64,000 nt of DNA from DAOTTY01 sp039822165 (lineage in GTDB: Bacteria; Chloroflexota; Anaerolineae; Aggregatilineales; Phototrophicaceae): contig JBCBMS010000021.1 of assembly GCA_039822165.1 (NCBI GenBank), positions 38,519 through 102,518 on the forward strand. Direction: 5' to 3'. The stretch's first letter is position 1, and every line of letters begins with the position of its first letter. Below, in pieces: positions 34,988 to 43,803 of this stretch. Position numbers and translations under genes: made by a program. Below the pieces are notes generated by a model, which made no database searches, was not told the DNA's origin, and saw only the letters and a list, made by a program, of their open reading frames with translations.

Positions 34988-35068
34988 AAATTACACCGCA
35001 ACATTCTGATGGTGATGTGCCCGCGCCTGACGTACCATACAGTCATCAGAAGTGAAGGAGCCATCACC

Positions 35069-36106
35069 ATGCCAGCAGAAGACATTATGTGGCAGGCGGT
35101 CATCAGCAACGACAACACCTACGACCGTGAATTTGTCTACGCCGTGCAATCGACCGGGATTTTCTGCCGTCCGTCGTGTAAATCACGCCGCCCACTACGA
35201 GAAAATGTTGCGTTTTTCAGCACCTGCGCCGAGGCAGAACAGGCGGGCTACCGTCCGTGTAAACGCTGCACCCCGAAAGCCGCCACCACCCCACAGGTTG
35301 GCCTTGTGGCGCAAATCTGCGCATACATTGATGCGCGCGCCACCGCAGAGAAGATAACCCTCCAGACACTCGCTGGCGAGTTCCACATAAGTCCGTATCA
35401 TCTGCAACGGACATTTAAAGCAGCGATGGGCATCAGCCCGCACCAGTACGCGACGGCTGTGCGCAACAACGCATTCAAAGACAATCTGAAGGAGGCTACA
35501 ACTGTGACTGAAGCCATCTACAACGCCGGATTTGAATCTGCCAGCACCGCATATAAAAACACAGCCATTCAACCGGCCAGCTATCGCAAAGGCGGGACGG
35601 GAGCCACAATCCGCTTCAGCACTGCTCAGACAGATATGGGCTACGTTCTCGTCGCCATGACGGAGCGCGGGGTGTGCAGTGTGGGACTGGGGGAAGACCG
35701 CAACACGATGATTGCTACCCTGCATGACGAGTTCCACGCGGCGGAGATCAGCGAAGATGATGACATGCTGGCCGACGCACTGGAAACCGTATTACGGCAC
35801 ATTGCCGGGGACATGCCACACATGGATCTACCACTGGATATTCAGGCGACGGCGTTCCAGAAGCGGGTGTGGGAGGCGCTGCGCGATATTCCGTATGGAG
35901 AGACACGCACATATGGCGAAATCGCAGCGGCCATCGGTAGCCCGAAAGCCGCGCGTGCCGTGGGCAATGCCTGTGCCAGCAACCCGGTCGCACTGGTCAT
36001 CCCGTGCCACCGTGTCATTAAAACTGGCGGCGATGTAAACCACTATCGCTGGGGCAAATCACGCAAGGCAACCCTGCTGGATCACGAGCGTTCCGCAAAA
36101 AACTGA
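35069..36106 (+). CDS. ada: Ada: methylated-DNA repair protein and transcriptional activator
   Basis: About 345 residues in the full E. coli Ada order. The N-terminal zinc domain with four Cys (GIFCRPSCKSRRP and YRPCKRCTP) accepts methyl groups from phosphotriesters. An AraC-type HTH follows at about 85-180 (QTLAGEFHISPYHLQRTFK). The C-terminal O6-alkylguanine transferase has IPCHRVI with the acceptor Cys. The ATG at 35069 follows GAAGGAG. It probably activates its own gene once methylated. Confidence 0.95.
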   Translation: MPAEDIMWQAVISNDNTYDREFVYAVQSTGIFCRPSCKSRRPLRENVAFFSTCAEAEQAGYRPCKRCTPKAATTPQVGLVAQICAYIDARATAEKITLQTLAGEFHISPYHLQRTFKAAMGISPHQYATAVRNNAFKDNLKEATTVTEAIYNAGFESASTAYKNTAIQPASYRKGGTGATIRFSTAQTDMGYVLVAMTERGVCSVGLGEDRNTMIATLHDEFHAAEISEDDDMLADALETVLRHIAGDMPHMDLPLDIQATAFQKRVWEALRDIPYGETRTYGEIAAAIGSPKAARAVGNACASNPVALVIPCHRVIKTGGDVNHYRWGKSRKATLLDHERSAKN

Positions 36107-36108
36107 CG

Positions 36109-36135
36109 GTAGGGGCATGACGTGTCATGCCCCCG
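36109..36135 (+). repeat. GTAGGG hairpin repeat, copy 3
   Basis: A 10-base perfect stem, GGGGCATGAC with GTCATGCCCC, behind the GTA leader. It lies between the convergent ends of ada and proS and could act as a two-way terminator. Confidence 0.75.
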
Positions 36136-36145
36136 ATTTACCTCT

Positions 36146-37576
36146 TTAGTACGCCTTCGAGAACAGCGCCACCTCGGACGCTTCTTCGCCGGTCAGAACG
36201 TGCTTGCCGGTGCCTTCGGGACGGTCGAACGGGTAGCAGCGCAGGGTGGCCGTGGTGTCATCCTTGACCTGCTTCTCCAGTTCCTCGTTCTCCTCCCACC
36301 ACACACGCGCCCACTTGCCATCGGCTACCACACTCTTAAAGTCGTCGTAGTTGGCTACATCAATGATATTCGCGTCACGGAACTCGGTGGCCTGCTGTAA
36401 TAGTGCCGCCTGCACCTCAGCCAGCATATCCGTCACCTGCTGCGCCAGGTTATCCTGCGAGACGAAGTTCTTGGCCGCCTTACCCTCTACATCACGGCGC
36501 ACGAGAACCGCATTGCCCTTTTCCACGTCCTTCGGCCCGATCTCAAGGCGAATGGGTACACCGCGCATTTCCCAGTCATTGAACTTATAGCCAGGGTTAT
36601 AGTCGCGGTCGTCCAGATGCACGCGAATGCCCGCGCCCTTCAGTTCGGCGACGATGCGGTTAATCGTTTCCATCACGCCAGATTTCTGGTCGTCGTTTTT
36701 GAAGATGGGCACGGCCACCACCTGGTACGGCGCAATCACGGGCGGAAGACGCAGCCCCTTGTCGTCGCCATGCGCCATAATCACCGCGCCGACCATGCGC
36801 GTGGACATGCCCCAGCTTGTGGTATGGACGTGCTTGCGCTCCTGGTCGCTATCGAGGAACTGAATATCGAACGCTTTCGCGAAGTTCTGGCCCAGATAGT
36901 GCGACGTGCCGCTTTGCAGTGCCTTGCCGTCGCGCATCATCGCTTCGATGGTGGTGGTGTAAACCGCCCCGGCAAACTTCTCACGGATGCTTTTGCGCCC
37001 CTTGATTACCGGAATCGCTGCTTCGTTGATCGCGAAGTCGGCATACACATCCAGCATGCGGCGTGTTTCTTCTTCGGCTTCTTCCTGCGTGGCATGCGCC
37101 GTATGTCCCTCCTGCCACAGGAACTCCGTGGTGCGCAGGAACGGGCGCGTCCGCAGTTCCCAGCGAACCACGTTCGCCCACTGGTTCAGCAGCAGCGGCA
37201 GGTCACGATACGACTGAATCCAGTTGGAAAACGCTTGCATGATAATCGTTTCCGACGTGGGGCGAACAACCAGCGGCTCCTCAAGCTCTTTGTTCCCGGC
37301 CACGGTCACCACAGCCAGTTCCGGGCTGAAGCCTTCCACGTGTTCAGCCTCACGGCGCAGGTAGCTCTCCGGGATAAACACCGGGAAGTAAGCGTTCTGG
37401 TGGCCGGTTTCCTTGAAGCGGCGATCCAGCCCGCCCTTGATCGCTTCCCACAGTTCAAAGCCATACGGCTTGATAATCATACAGCCGCGCACCTCGCTCT
37501 GTGCGGCAAGGTCGGCTTCATAGACCAGTTCGTTGTACCACTTCGAAAAATCTTCGCTCTGCGGCGTGACTGCCAT
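36146..37576 (-). CDS. proS: Prolyl-tRNA synthetase, archaeal/eukaryotic-type (type 3)
   Basis: Charges tRNA-Pro. Class II motif 2 reads RWELRTRPFLRTTEFLWQEG, and motif 3 includes GMSTRMVGAVIMAHGDDKG. At 476 residues it lacks the editing insertion of the long bacterial form, and the C-terminus ends in Tyr (LFSKAY), typical of the type-3 enzyme. I start at the ATG at 37574-37576 behind GGAGAG. Confidence 0.95.
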   Translation of the reverse strand: MAVTPQSEDFSKWYNELVYEADLAAQSEVRGCMIIKPYGFELWEAIKGGLDRRFKETGHQNAYFPVFIPESYLRREAEHVEGFSPELAVVTVAGNKELEEPLVVRPTSETIIMQAFSNWIQSYRDLPLLLNQWANVVRWELRTRPFLRTTEFLWQEGHTAHATQEEAEEETRRMLDVYADFAINEAAIPVIKGRKSIREKFAGAVYTTTIEAMMRDGKALQSGTSHYLGQNFAKAFDIQFLDSDQERKHVHTTSWGMSTRMVGAVIMAHGDDKGLRLPPVIAPYQVVAVPIFKNDDQKSGVMETINRIVAELKGAGIRVHLDDRDYNPGYKFNDWEMRGVPIRLEIGPKDVEKGNAVLVRRDVEGKAAKNFVSQDNLAQQVTDMLAEVQAALLQQATEFRDANIIDVANYDDFKSVVADGKWARVWWEENEELEKQVKDDTTATLRCYPFDRPEGTGKHVLTGEEASEVALFSKAY

Positions 37577-37620
37577 CAGATTCTCTCCTCGTTTGTGTCT
37601 TGATCGAATCAATGCCTGTC

Positions 37621-37649
37621 ATTGTCACCGCAAAGCGCGTCGGTTACAA
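37621..37649 (-). promoter_or_regulatory. Promoter of proS
   Basis: On the minus strand TTGTAA (37644-37649), 17 bases, then GACAAT (37621-37626), 45 bases before the start codon. Confidence 0.5.
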
Positions 37650-37692
37650 GGACTCAAACAAAATGGTACTGGTGTCTGTTCGCAATTTCACG

Positions 37693-37719
37693 GTAGGGAC
37701 ACAGCATGCCATGCCCTAC
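37693..37719 (+). repeat. GTAGGG hairpin repeat, copy 4
   Basis: Begins GTAGGGACACAGCATG and ends CATGCCCTAC, with a less perfect stem than the other copies. It lies 11 bases beyond the stop of the leftward SH3b protein gene. Confidence 0.6.
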
Positions 37720-37729
37720 TGAACGACGT

Positions 37730-39310
37730 TTAGCAATCACGTGGCGCACAACTGATCGTTGATGTCTGAATTTGCCAGTCCATGTAAGCCCCATCACCGC
37801 CTGTGTACTGTATCGTGACGCTGGCACGCGCCGTACCACCCCCATTGCCGTTCCCGGCATTAATAGCCCGCTGGAAGCTGGTATTGCAACCCCCAACAGA
37901 CTGCCCACCAAATAACACCTCAACGTTTTCCGCATCACCATTGCAGAACACCGTCCAGCTAAGCTCTGCACGCTGCGTCACAGAGTCATAGCCCGTCAGC
38001 GTGAAGTTCACCACATCAGATGTATCACCATCAGGATAGGAAATCGAACCGGAGTAGGCCTGCGGCTGCCCCTTAATGTTGTACTCGACCGCCTGATTGT
38101 CATCCGGCGGGGCGATCTGCGCGGTGACTTCCTGCGTTTCCATGTCCATCATTTCTTCGGTCATCATCGGGGCCGGTTCGGTCATTTCCTCAGTGGCCAT
38201 CGCCTCAGTTGCAATTTCGGTTTCCTCAGTGGGAGGCGCTTCCGTTGCCTCGGTCACTTCCTCAGTCGGAGGCGCTTCTGTGGTGGCGTCTCCCACTTCC
38301 TGCGTCGTGACGGGCGACAGCGCATTAAACGCCGGGGCATCCACAACCGGCAGTGACGAACAGTCTCCGGTCGCCTGCACCACACTCGCAGCAACCCATC
38401 CAGACTGGCCAGCAAACGTCCCCACATACCAGCCGCTGTTCTGTCCCGTCGCAGTGAATGCAACGCCATCAGTCAGTGCGCCCACAATGCCATAATCAGT
38501 GCCGGGGCCACTCCGCACATTCACACCAGAGGCCGTAATCACACAGCCATCGCCAGCCACGGGCGCAGTCGTTGGCGGCAGTGCTGTTGCCTGCGTATCG
38601 GTGGTTACCGGGGCCGCACCAGTTGTAGAGATCGTCACTTCGCCGCCTGCGGTCGGGTCTGCCGCTGTGACGAGCAGTTCGTAGGTGCCATCCCCCGCCG
38701 GGATCGTCAGGGTCGCCGCATCCAGCCCACCGGTTACCACCGCCAGAATCTGGCCGTCAGGGTCGTTAAGCTGTGCTTTGAAGGGAAAACCGGGTGTGCC
38801 ACTCTGCACGCTGACAGGGGTGGATGCATTTGCTGTAGCGGTGATGCTGTACAACTGTGCCGGGGCACCGGGCGGGATATTGATCGTCACAGCGTCTGTG
38901 AGAGCCGTGCTGATGGCAGGGGCTGTACTGCGCAGGGCGAGCGTAAACGTGCCCTGTCCGCCTGCTTCGCCGCTCACAATCAGGCTGTAGGTACCGTCGG
39001 CAGGCAGGCGAGTGGTCACGCGCGTATCGTTTTCCAGCGCCGTCAGCGGGTCATCCGCACTGAACTGCAACGGCTGCCCGTTCGCGCTCAACAGGGAAAT
39101 CGTCGGTTGGAAGGTCGCCTCCCAGCCCAGCGCATAGGCCGTCACAACATCCCCGGCAGCACCGTTAAAGCTGTAAAAGCGCTGGGCGGCCTCTGCGGAG
39201 ATAGACTCGCTGACTGTATCGCCATAAGTGAGCGTAGACTGCGCAGAGGCAATCCCCGCCACAGACAGCGCCATTACAAGAATAAGTAAAAGGGTTCGCG
39301 TACGGTTCAT
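37730..39310 (-). CDS. Secreted SH3b/PPC-like protein with Thr-Glu-rich linker
   Basis: A 526-residue exported protein. A signal peptide (TLLLILVMALSVAGIASAQ) is followed by two PPC-like beta domains (about 30-230). An SH3b domain at about 250-315 contains VNVRSGPGTDYGIVGAL and SGWVAASVV. Then comes a low-complexity Thr/Glu/Pro region with repeated TEAPPTEE units, and a C-terminal domain of about 110 residues with four Cys. SH3b domains bind cell-wall or surface ligands. The ATG at 39308-39310 follows AGAAGGAAG. Confidence 0.85.
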   Translation of the reverse strand: MNRTRTLLLILVMALSVAGIASAQSTLTYGDTVSESISAEAAQRFYSFNGAAGDVVTAYALGWEATFQPTISLLSANGQPLQFSADDPLTALENDTRVTTRLPADGTYSLIVSGEAGGQGTFTLALRSTAPAISTALTDAVTINIPPGAPAQLYSITATANASTPVSVQSGTPGFPFKAQLNDPDGQILAVVTGGLDAATLTIPAGDGTYELLVTAADPTAGGEVTISTTGAAPVTTDTQATALPPTTAPVAGDGCVITASGVNVRSGPGTDYGIVGALTDGVAFTATGQNSGWYVGTFAGQSGWVAASVVQATGDCSSLPVVDAPAFNALSPVTTQEVGDATTEAPPTEEVTEATEAPPTEETEIATEAMATEEMTEPAPMMTEEMMDMETQEVTAQIAPPDDNQAVEYNIKGQPQAYSGSISYPDGDTSDVVNFTLTGYDSVTQRAELSWTVFCNGDAENVEVLFGGQSVGGCNTSFQRAINAGNGNGGGTARASVTIQYTGGDGAYMDWQIQTSTISCAPRDC

Positions 39311-39408
39311 TGTAAATAACTTCCTTCTCTAGAAATGACAGATGATGTTGCCATTCAATCATGAGCGAAGTTACAGTTTCCCGCAAGCGAACCCACCTGC
39401 GCTCCTTG

Positions 39409-39789
39409 CTAGCGCCGAATGTCCTCCATCGTGTAGCGGAACGGGAACAGTGATACCGGTATCAACTGGAAGTGCTTGCGGGCAAACGGAATACCGATGA
39501 TCGTAATCGCCAGAATCAGGCCACTCGTCAGGTGCGTGAGTGCAATTTCCCAGCCGAAGAAGATCACCCAAACCACATTAAAAATCGTCGAGAGGAAGCT
39601 GTCCCCGCCCGGTTGCGCGGCCACTTCTTTACCGAACGGTAACATCACCGACGTGCCAAAGCGAATCGCCTGCCGCCCGAACGGAATACCCACAATGGTC
39701 AGGCATAGCAGTAAGCCACCCAGAATATAAATGATCCCCGCGAAGAACCCACCAAAGATCAACCAGATCAAATTGCCCAGAAAACTCAT
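39409..39789 (-). CDS. YccF-domain inner-membrane protein
   Basis: A 126-residue protein with two copies of the YccF unit: NLIWLIFGGFFAGIIYILGG with LTIVGIPFGRQA, and NVVWVIFFGWEIALTHLTSG with ITIIGIPFARKH. Each is a pair of membrane helices ending in the IVGIPF motif. The family is of unknown function. The ATG follows GGAGAG. It is probably a monocistronic unit. Confidence 0.9.
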   Translation of the reverse strand: MSFLGNLIWLIFGGFFAGIIYILGGLLLCLTIVGIPFGRQAIRFGTSVMLPFGKEVAAQPGGDSFLSTIFNVVWVIFFGWEIALTHLTSGLILAITIIGIPFARKHFQLIPVSLFPFRYTMEDIRR

Positions 39790-39962
39790 GTTTGCATCTC
39801 TCCATAGTATGAAAATCTAGTGACTATACGCAAAGCGCACCGCGCTGTTGCAGCGTCAGGTGTAATTATCGTCTATAAACCTGTTAAAATCCGGGGAAGA
39901 TTTACCACGCCTGCCCTTCATGTGATATACAATGAAGCTCAGTACGTCCAACACAAGCAGAA

Positions 39963-40619
39963 ATGTATGCCTCAATGAGCAGTGTCCCATCTACCCGTTT
40001 GAAACAGGCAGCGGCCTATGCCCTCAAACGCCTCGAAAACGAACTCCCGGCTGACCTGACCTATCACGACGTTGGCCATACCCGTGATATTGTCGTGCCC
40101 GCCGCACAACGCCTTGCAGAGCTGCATGACCTGAGTTCGTGGGAAAATGACCTGCTGATTGCGGCGGCGTGGTTCCACGACATCGGGTTTATTGAACGGT
40201 ATGAGAACAATGAAGTCCTCGCCGCAGAAATCGCCACAGACGCGCTGCCACGCTTCGGCTACACAAAAGACGAAATCGCCATCATTGCAGAGATTATCCT
40301 GGCAACCAGCCTGCCCCACGACCCGCAATCTCGCTTGCAGGCCATCATGATTGATGCCGACATGGATTCACTCGGACGTGAGGACTTTGTGACCATTGCA
40401 GACGGCCTGCGCAAAGAAGAAAAACGCTACCTCAACCGCGACAAAGACGACATAGAATGGTACACCTACGAGATGAACTTCCTGCGCAGCCAACGCTACT
40501 TCACCACGCCGCAGCGCTATTATCGTACCCCCGGCAAACTGCAAAACTTCATGCGCCTGTATCGTCTGCGCCAGAAAGCCATCTCCACTCAGGCGACAAA
40601 CAGGAAGAAATCCGGGTAG
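39963..40619 (+). CDS. HD-domain phosphohydrolase
   Basis: A 218-residue metal-dependent hydrolase with the HD ligand order: His in YHDVGHTRDI (about residue 37), HD in AAAWFHDIGF (about 75), and Asp in IMIDADMDSLG (about 130). The length and spacing fit small HD nucleotidases or phosphodiesterases. The start may be the ATG at 39963 or 39975. Its last 31 bases overlap the end of the convergent membrane-protein gene, more than is usual. Confidence 0.82.
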   Translation: MYASMSSVPSTRLKQAAAYALKRLENELPADLTYHDVGHTRDIVVPAAQRLAELHDLSSWENDLLIAAAWFHDIGFIERYENNEVLAAEIATDALPRFGYTKDEIAIIAEIILATSLPHDPQSRLQAIMIDADMDSLGREDFVTIADGLRKEEKRYLNRDKDDIEWYTYEMNFLRSQRYFTTPQRYYRTPGKLQNFMRLYRLRQKAISTQATNRKKSG

Positions 40620-41833
40620 CGGCGCACCACATACGCAATCCCGTACAATAGCGTGCCCAGCGTCACAGCAGCAACGGCAAAATTCCGCCGGAACCACCCC
40701 ACCTCCGCATATTTTTCCACGACGTACACCAGAAAGTACTCCCCGGCGATCCCGCGCAAATCATCCAGCCCATAGACCGACCCGACCATAATCGCCGCCA
40801 GCCCGGAGCCAATCGTGAGCAACTGCATGGGCACGTAGTATGAGCGCCGCCCCTTCCAGAACCACTTCGCAGCCATCACCAGCAAACCGCTGAAGTAGAC
40901 CAGCGTACCAATCAACTCCAGCCCCGGCAAAAACACATCGACCGCCGGGTGCGACACGCCAGTAATCCGCACCAGCACAGCCACCAGCAAAAACACAAAC
41001 CCGGCAGCGGTCACACGCGGCACAATCGCCCACTCCTGGAACCCGACCACAGTAAGAAAGGCCGCGTCCAGCATATAAAACCCGAACCACGCCGCCAGCA
41101 GCACAACAGCCAGAAAGCCAATTACATCACTGCCATACAGCACCGCCAGCACACCCCATAGCACCAGCAGCGCATAGTACAGCGGCTGCAAAAAGATCAC
41201 TGCGGCCACCCTCGCCGGACTGTCGTCACTGCCCTGCGCACGTTCAATTACGTCAAAGCGGACGAGCAACCGCGCCAGCCACCTGTGCCGGAACAGGCTG
41301 TACAGCACGGCCACCGGCAATCCCAGCACACCGGGCAGCGCAATAAACTGCGCCAGCGTCCCATCAGCGGCATTCCATCCAGCATACAGAAACCAGCCAC
41401 ACCCCACATACAGCCCGATCTCCAGCAGATGTGGCAGCATGGGCAGCAGCAATGGCAGCACATACCGCGCAAACAGCAGGCCCACCCCGCCCACAATCAA
41501 CACACTCCCCACCACCCAGATCAGATTAACAAACGAGAACCAGCCCTGTATCCGGCTTGCCAGCGTGAAGTTCGCCAGCCGCGCCAGCTCAACGCGGTCA
41601 ACTGGTTCACCCGCCAGCCCGGATGCCCGCGCCAGATAATACTCCACCTGTGCGCCAGCCTGTTCTGACGTGAGTACGCCCCGCGCGGCCATGTCATCTA
41701 CCGCCCGGATGGACGCATCAAGCTCTGCAAATGTGAGGGTATCGGGGTCATCGCCGGGAGCCTGTGCCCATGCCACAGAGGGCAGCATCAGCAGGCACAG
41801 CGCCCCGGCCAGAGTAAGCAAGATCCGCTGCAT
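40589..41833 (-). CDS. Polytopic membrane protein with signal peptide, unknown function
   Basis: A 414-residue protein with a signal peptide (RILLTLAGALCLLMLPSVAWAQ), a helical external segment of about 75 residues, and then some nine membrane helices. I see no catalytic motif and do not recognise the family. The ATG at 41831-41833 follows AGGACA. It overlaps the convergent HD gene by 31 bases at the tail. Confidence 0.7.
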   Translation of the reverse strand: MQRILLTLAGALCLLMLPSVAWAQAPGDDPDTLTFAELDASIRAVDDMAARGVLTSEQAGAQVEYYLARASGLAGEPVDRVELARLANFTLASRIQGWFSFVNLIWVVGSVLIVGGVGLLFARYVLPLLLPMLPHLLEIGLYVGCGWFLYAGWNAADGTLAQFIALPGVLGLPVAVLYSLFRHRWLARLLVRFDVIERAQGSDDSPARVAAVIFLQPLYYALLVLWGVLAVLYGSDVIGFLAVVLLAAWFGFYMLDAAFLTVVGFQEWAIVPRVTAAGFVFLLVAVLVRITGVSHPAVDVFLPGLELIGTLVYFSGLLVMAAKWFWKGRRSYYVPMQLLTIGSGLAAIMVGSVYGLDDLRGIAGEYFLVYVVEKYAEVGWFRRNFAVAAVTLGTLLYGIAYVVRRYPDFFLFVA

Positions 41834-41908
41834 AGTGATTGTCCTGTCTATTTGCCATTACAGGTTAAAACACCCGGCAGCAGGGACGGTTTCGCAGCGG
41901 ATTTGAGA

Positions 41909-42781
41909 TTACAGGGCGACGAGTTTGTTGGTCAGCCGCCCAAGCACGCCAATCTCAACCGTATATTCGTCACCGGCCTTCATGTAGTTCTTCTCCGCCA
42001 TGCCCATAATCACGCCCTCTGGCGTCCCCGTGGAGATGATGTCGCCGGGTTGCAGCGTGAAGTGCTGGCTGGTATACGAGATCACTTCCGCCACAGAGAA
42101 AATCAGGTCGCTGGTGTTGCTATCCTGGCGCAGTTCGCCGTTATACCAGCCCTTCACAGACATATCTGCCGGGTCACCCGCTTCATCTGCCGTCACCACA
42201 TACGGCCCGATAGGCAGGAACTTATCCAGTGTTTTGCCCAGCAGCCACTGCCCGCTCAGCAACTGGAAGTGCCGTTCGCTCAGGTCATTGCCATTGCAGT
42301 AGCCCAGCACAGTGTCCAGCGCATCTTCGACAGAGACGTTACGCGCAGTTTTGCCCATCACCACCACCAGTTCCGCCTCGTAGTCAATCTTCTCCCATGA
42401 CGCAGACACCGGCACGTCCTCACCGGGGGCGGCAATCGCATTATTGAACTTGCTGAACAGCACCGGGTTCCCTGGCACCGCCATGCCAGATTCTTCCGCA
42501 TGCTTGCGATAGTTCAGGCCCACGCACATCACCTTGCCGGGGTTGGGTACAGCAGGGCCATACGTAATAGATGCTTCGTCTGTCGTGTGCGCACTCACGT
42601 CTTTTTCCAGCAGAGCCACTACCTGCTCTACCGCCGCACTCCCCGCACTATAGAATGCATCGGGTGTGGCGGGCACATCCATCCCATGTGCCGCCGCTGC
42701 CGCCGCCACATCAACCACACCAGTATCTGTTGCCACACCCAGCTTCAACCCGCCCTCAGCCACATACGTCAATAACTTCAT
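41909..42781 (-). CDS. Fumarylacetoacetate hydrolase (FAH) family enzyme
   Basis: A 290-residue C-C hydrolase/isomerase. Core motifs are KVMCVGLNYRKHAEE near 75, the metal-binding DYEAELVVVMGK near 125 and GDIISTGTPEGVIMG near 245. Family members cleave or decarboxylate acylpyruvates, such as 2,4-diketo-3-deoxy sugar acids at the end of non-phosphorylative sugar pathways. It lies last in the catabolic island, after an amidohydrolase resembling sugar lactonases, which fits that role. I use the ATG at 42779-42781 rather than a TTG two codons earlier. Confidence 0.88.
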   Translation of the reverse strand: MKLLTYVAEGGLKLGVATDTGVVDVAAAAAAHGMDVPATPDAFYSAGSAAVEQVVALLEKDVSAHTTDEASITYGPAVPNPGKVMCVGLNYRKHAEESGMAVPGNPVLFSKFNNAIAAPGEDVPVSASWEKIDYEAELVVVMGKTARNVSVEDALDTVLGYCNGNDLSERHFQLLSGQWLLGKTLDKFLPIGPYVVTADEAGDPADMSVKGWYNGELRQDSNTSDLIFSVAEVISYTSQHFTLQPGDIISTGTPEGVIMGMAEKNYMKAGDEYTVEIGVLGRLTNKLVAL

Positions 42782-42823
42782 TCTCAAAATACCTTTCCGT
42801 GGAAGTAATGTTCAACAGGCCAG

Positions 42824-43660
42824 TCAGTCCAGCCCATAAAATGTGTTTGCATTATCATAAAAAATCTGCTGCCGCTCACTCTCAGACACCATACCCATCA
42901 CAGCGTCCGTCCATGCGGCATACCCTACCCCGGCAGCCTCTATCACCGGGTAATCGCCCCCGAACATCAGCCGCTTCGCACCGAAGATCAGCAGCAGCCG
43001 CTCAACAAACGGCTTAATCTGCTCCACAGACCAATCCGCACCCTGCGCACTGCTCACCAACCCGGAGGCCACCTTGCAATGCACGTTATCAAACTCAGCA
43101 AGGCGCTGCATCTGCTTTTCCCAGATGCCAAACTCCACGCTTTCAAAGCGCGGGCGCCCCAGTTCATCAAGCACAAACTGTGTATCCGGGGCATTACCCA
43201 CCAGTTCCACCACATCATCAATCTGCGCGGCGGTCATCGCCAGGTCAAACGTGAGGCCATAGTCCGGCAGGTTACGCACCGCGTCCACAAAGTGCTCCTG
43301 TGCAGCAAAGCCCTGCTTCTCGGCAAAAATGGCACGGCGCACCCCGCAGATCTGCGGCAGGTCTGCCAGAATCTCCAGCACAGCATGGAAGTTATGGTTC
43401 GCCAGCGGCGTATACGCCACAATCCCGGCAATACGGGGGGCCTCCTTTGCCAGCTTGAGCAGCCAGTTCACTTCGTCATTCCACTGCTCCGGCAAACGAC
43501 GGGCCTCCACAGCCACAATCTTCTCCACCTCCCAACCTGCACCAGCAACCGGGATCCCGTCCGGCGTATACTGCTGGTTCATGGTGTCGTCATCATCCAG
43601 CCACGTGTAGACCAGATCGGATGGGGAAAGAAACTGTGCATGGCTGTCAATAATATTCAT
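42824..43660 (-). CDS. Amidohydrolase_2 family TIM-barrel hydrolase (lactonase-like)
   Basis: A 278-residue protein opening with IDSHAQFLSPSDLVYTWLDD, the L-fuconolactonase-like version of the metal HxH strand (the first His is kept, the second replaced by Gln). It ends with LMFGGDYPVIEAAGVGYAAW, carrying the active-site Asp. Members hydrolyse sugar lactones or decarboxylate. With the FAH gene 42 bases downstream it may handle lactone opening in sugar oxidation. An intrinsic terminator at 43737-43770 separates it from the genes upstream. Confidence 0.8.
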   Translation of the reverse strand: MNIIDSHAQFLSPSDLVYTWLDDDDTMNQQYTPDGIPVAGAGWEVEKIVAVEARRLPEQWNDEVNWLLKLAKEAPRIAGIVAYTPLANHNFHAVLEILADLPQICGVRRAIFAEKQGFAAQEHFVDAVRNLPDYGLTFDLAMTAAQIDDVVELVGNAPDTQFVLDELGRPRFESVEFGIWEKQMQRLAEFDNVHCKVASGLVSSAQGADWSVEQIKPFVERLLLIFGAKRLMFGGDYPVIEAAGVGYAAWTDAVMGMVSESERQQIFYDNANTFYGLD

Positions 43661-43736
43661 CTGCGTCCCATTATGCTGTGATTGGCTGCTTAAAAGTATA
43701 TCCTACATGGCTGGCCGCGTTCAAACTGAAGGACGT

Positions 43737-43770
43737 AAAAAAGCTGAGGGCACAGGTTCATGTCCTCAGC
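43737..43770 (-). terminator. Intrinsic terminator inside the catabolic island
   Basis: On the minus strand GCTGAGG (43770-43764) pairs with CCTCAGC (43749-43743), with further partial pairing, followed by six T residues (43742-43737). It ends the dehydrogenase transcript and splits the island into two units. Confidence 0.8.
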
Positions 43771-43803
43771 GGGCAGGCAAATCAGAATAGTGGGGTGTAC
43801 CGC

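Noticed and set aside
38100..38290. Short repeats that might suggest a CRISPR-like array
   Set aside because: They encode in-frame TEAPPTEE-type units of a secreted protein and have no regular spacers.
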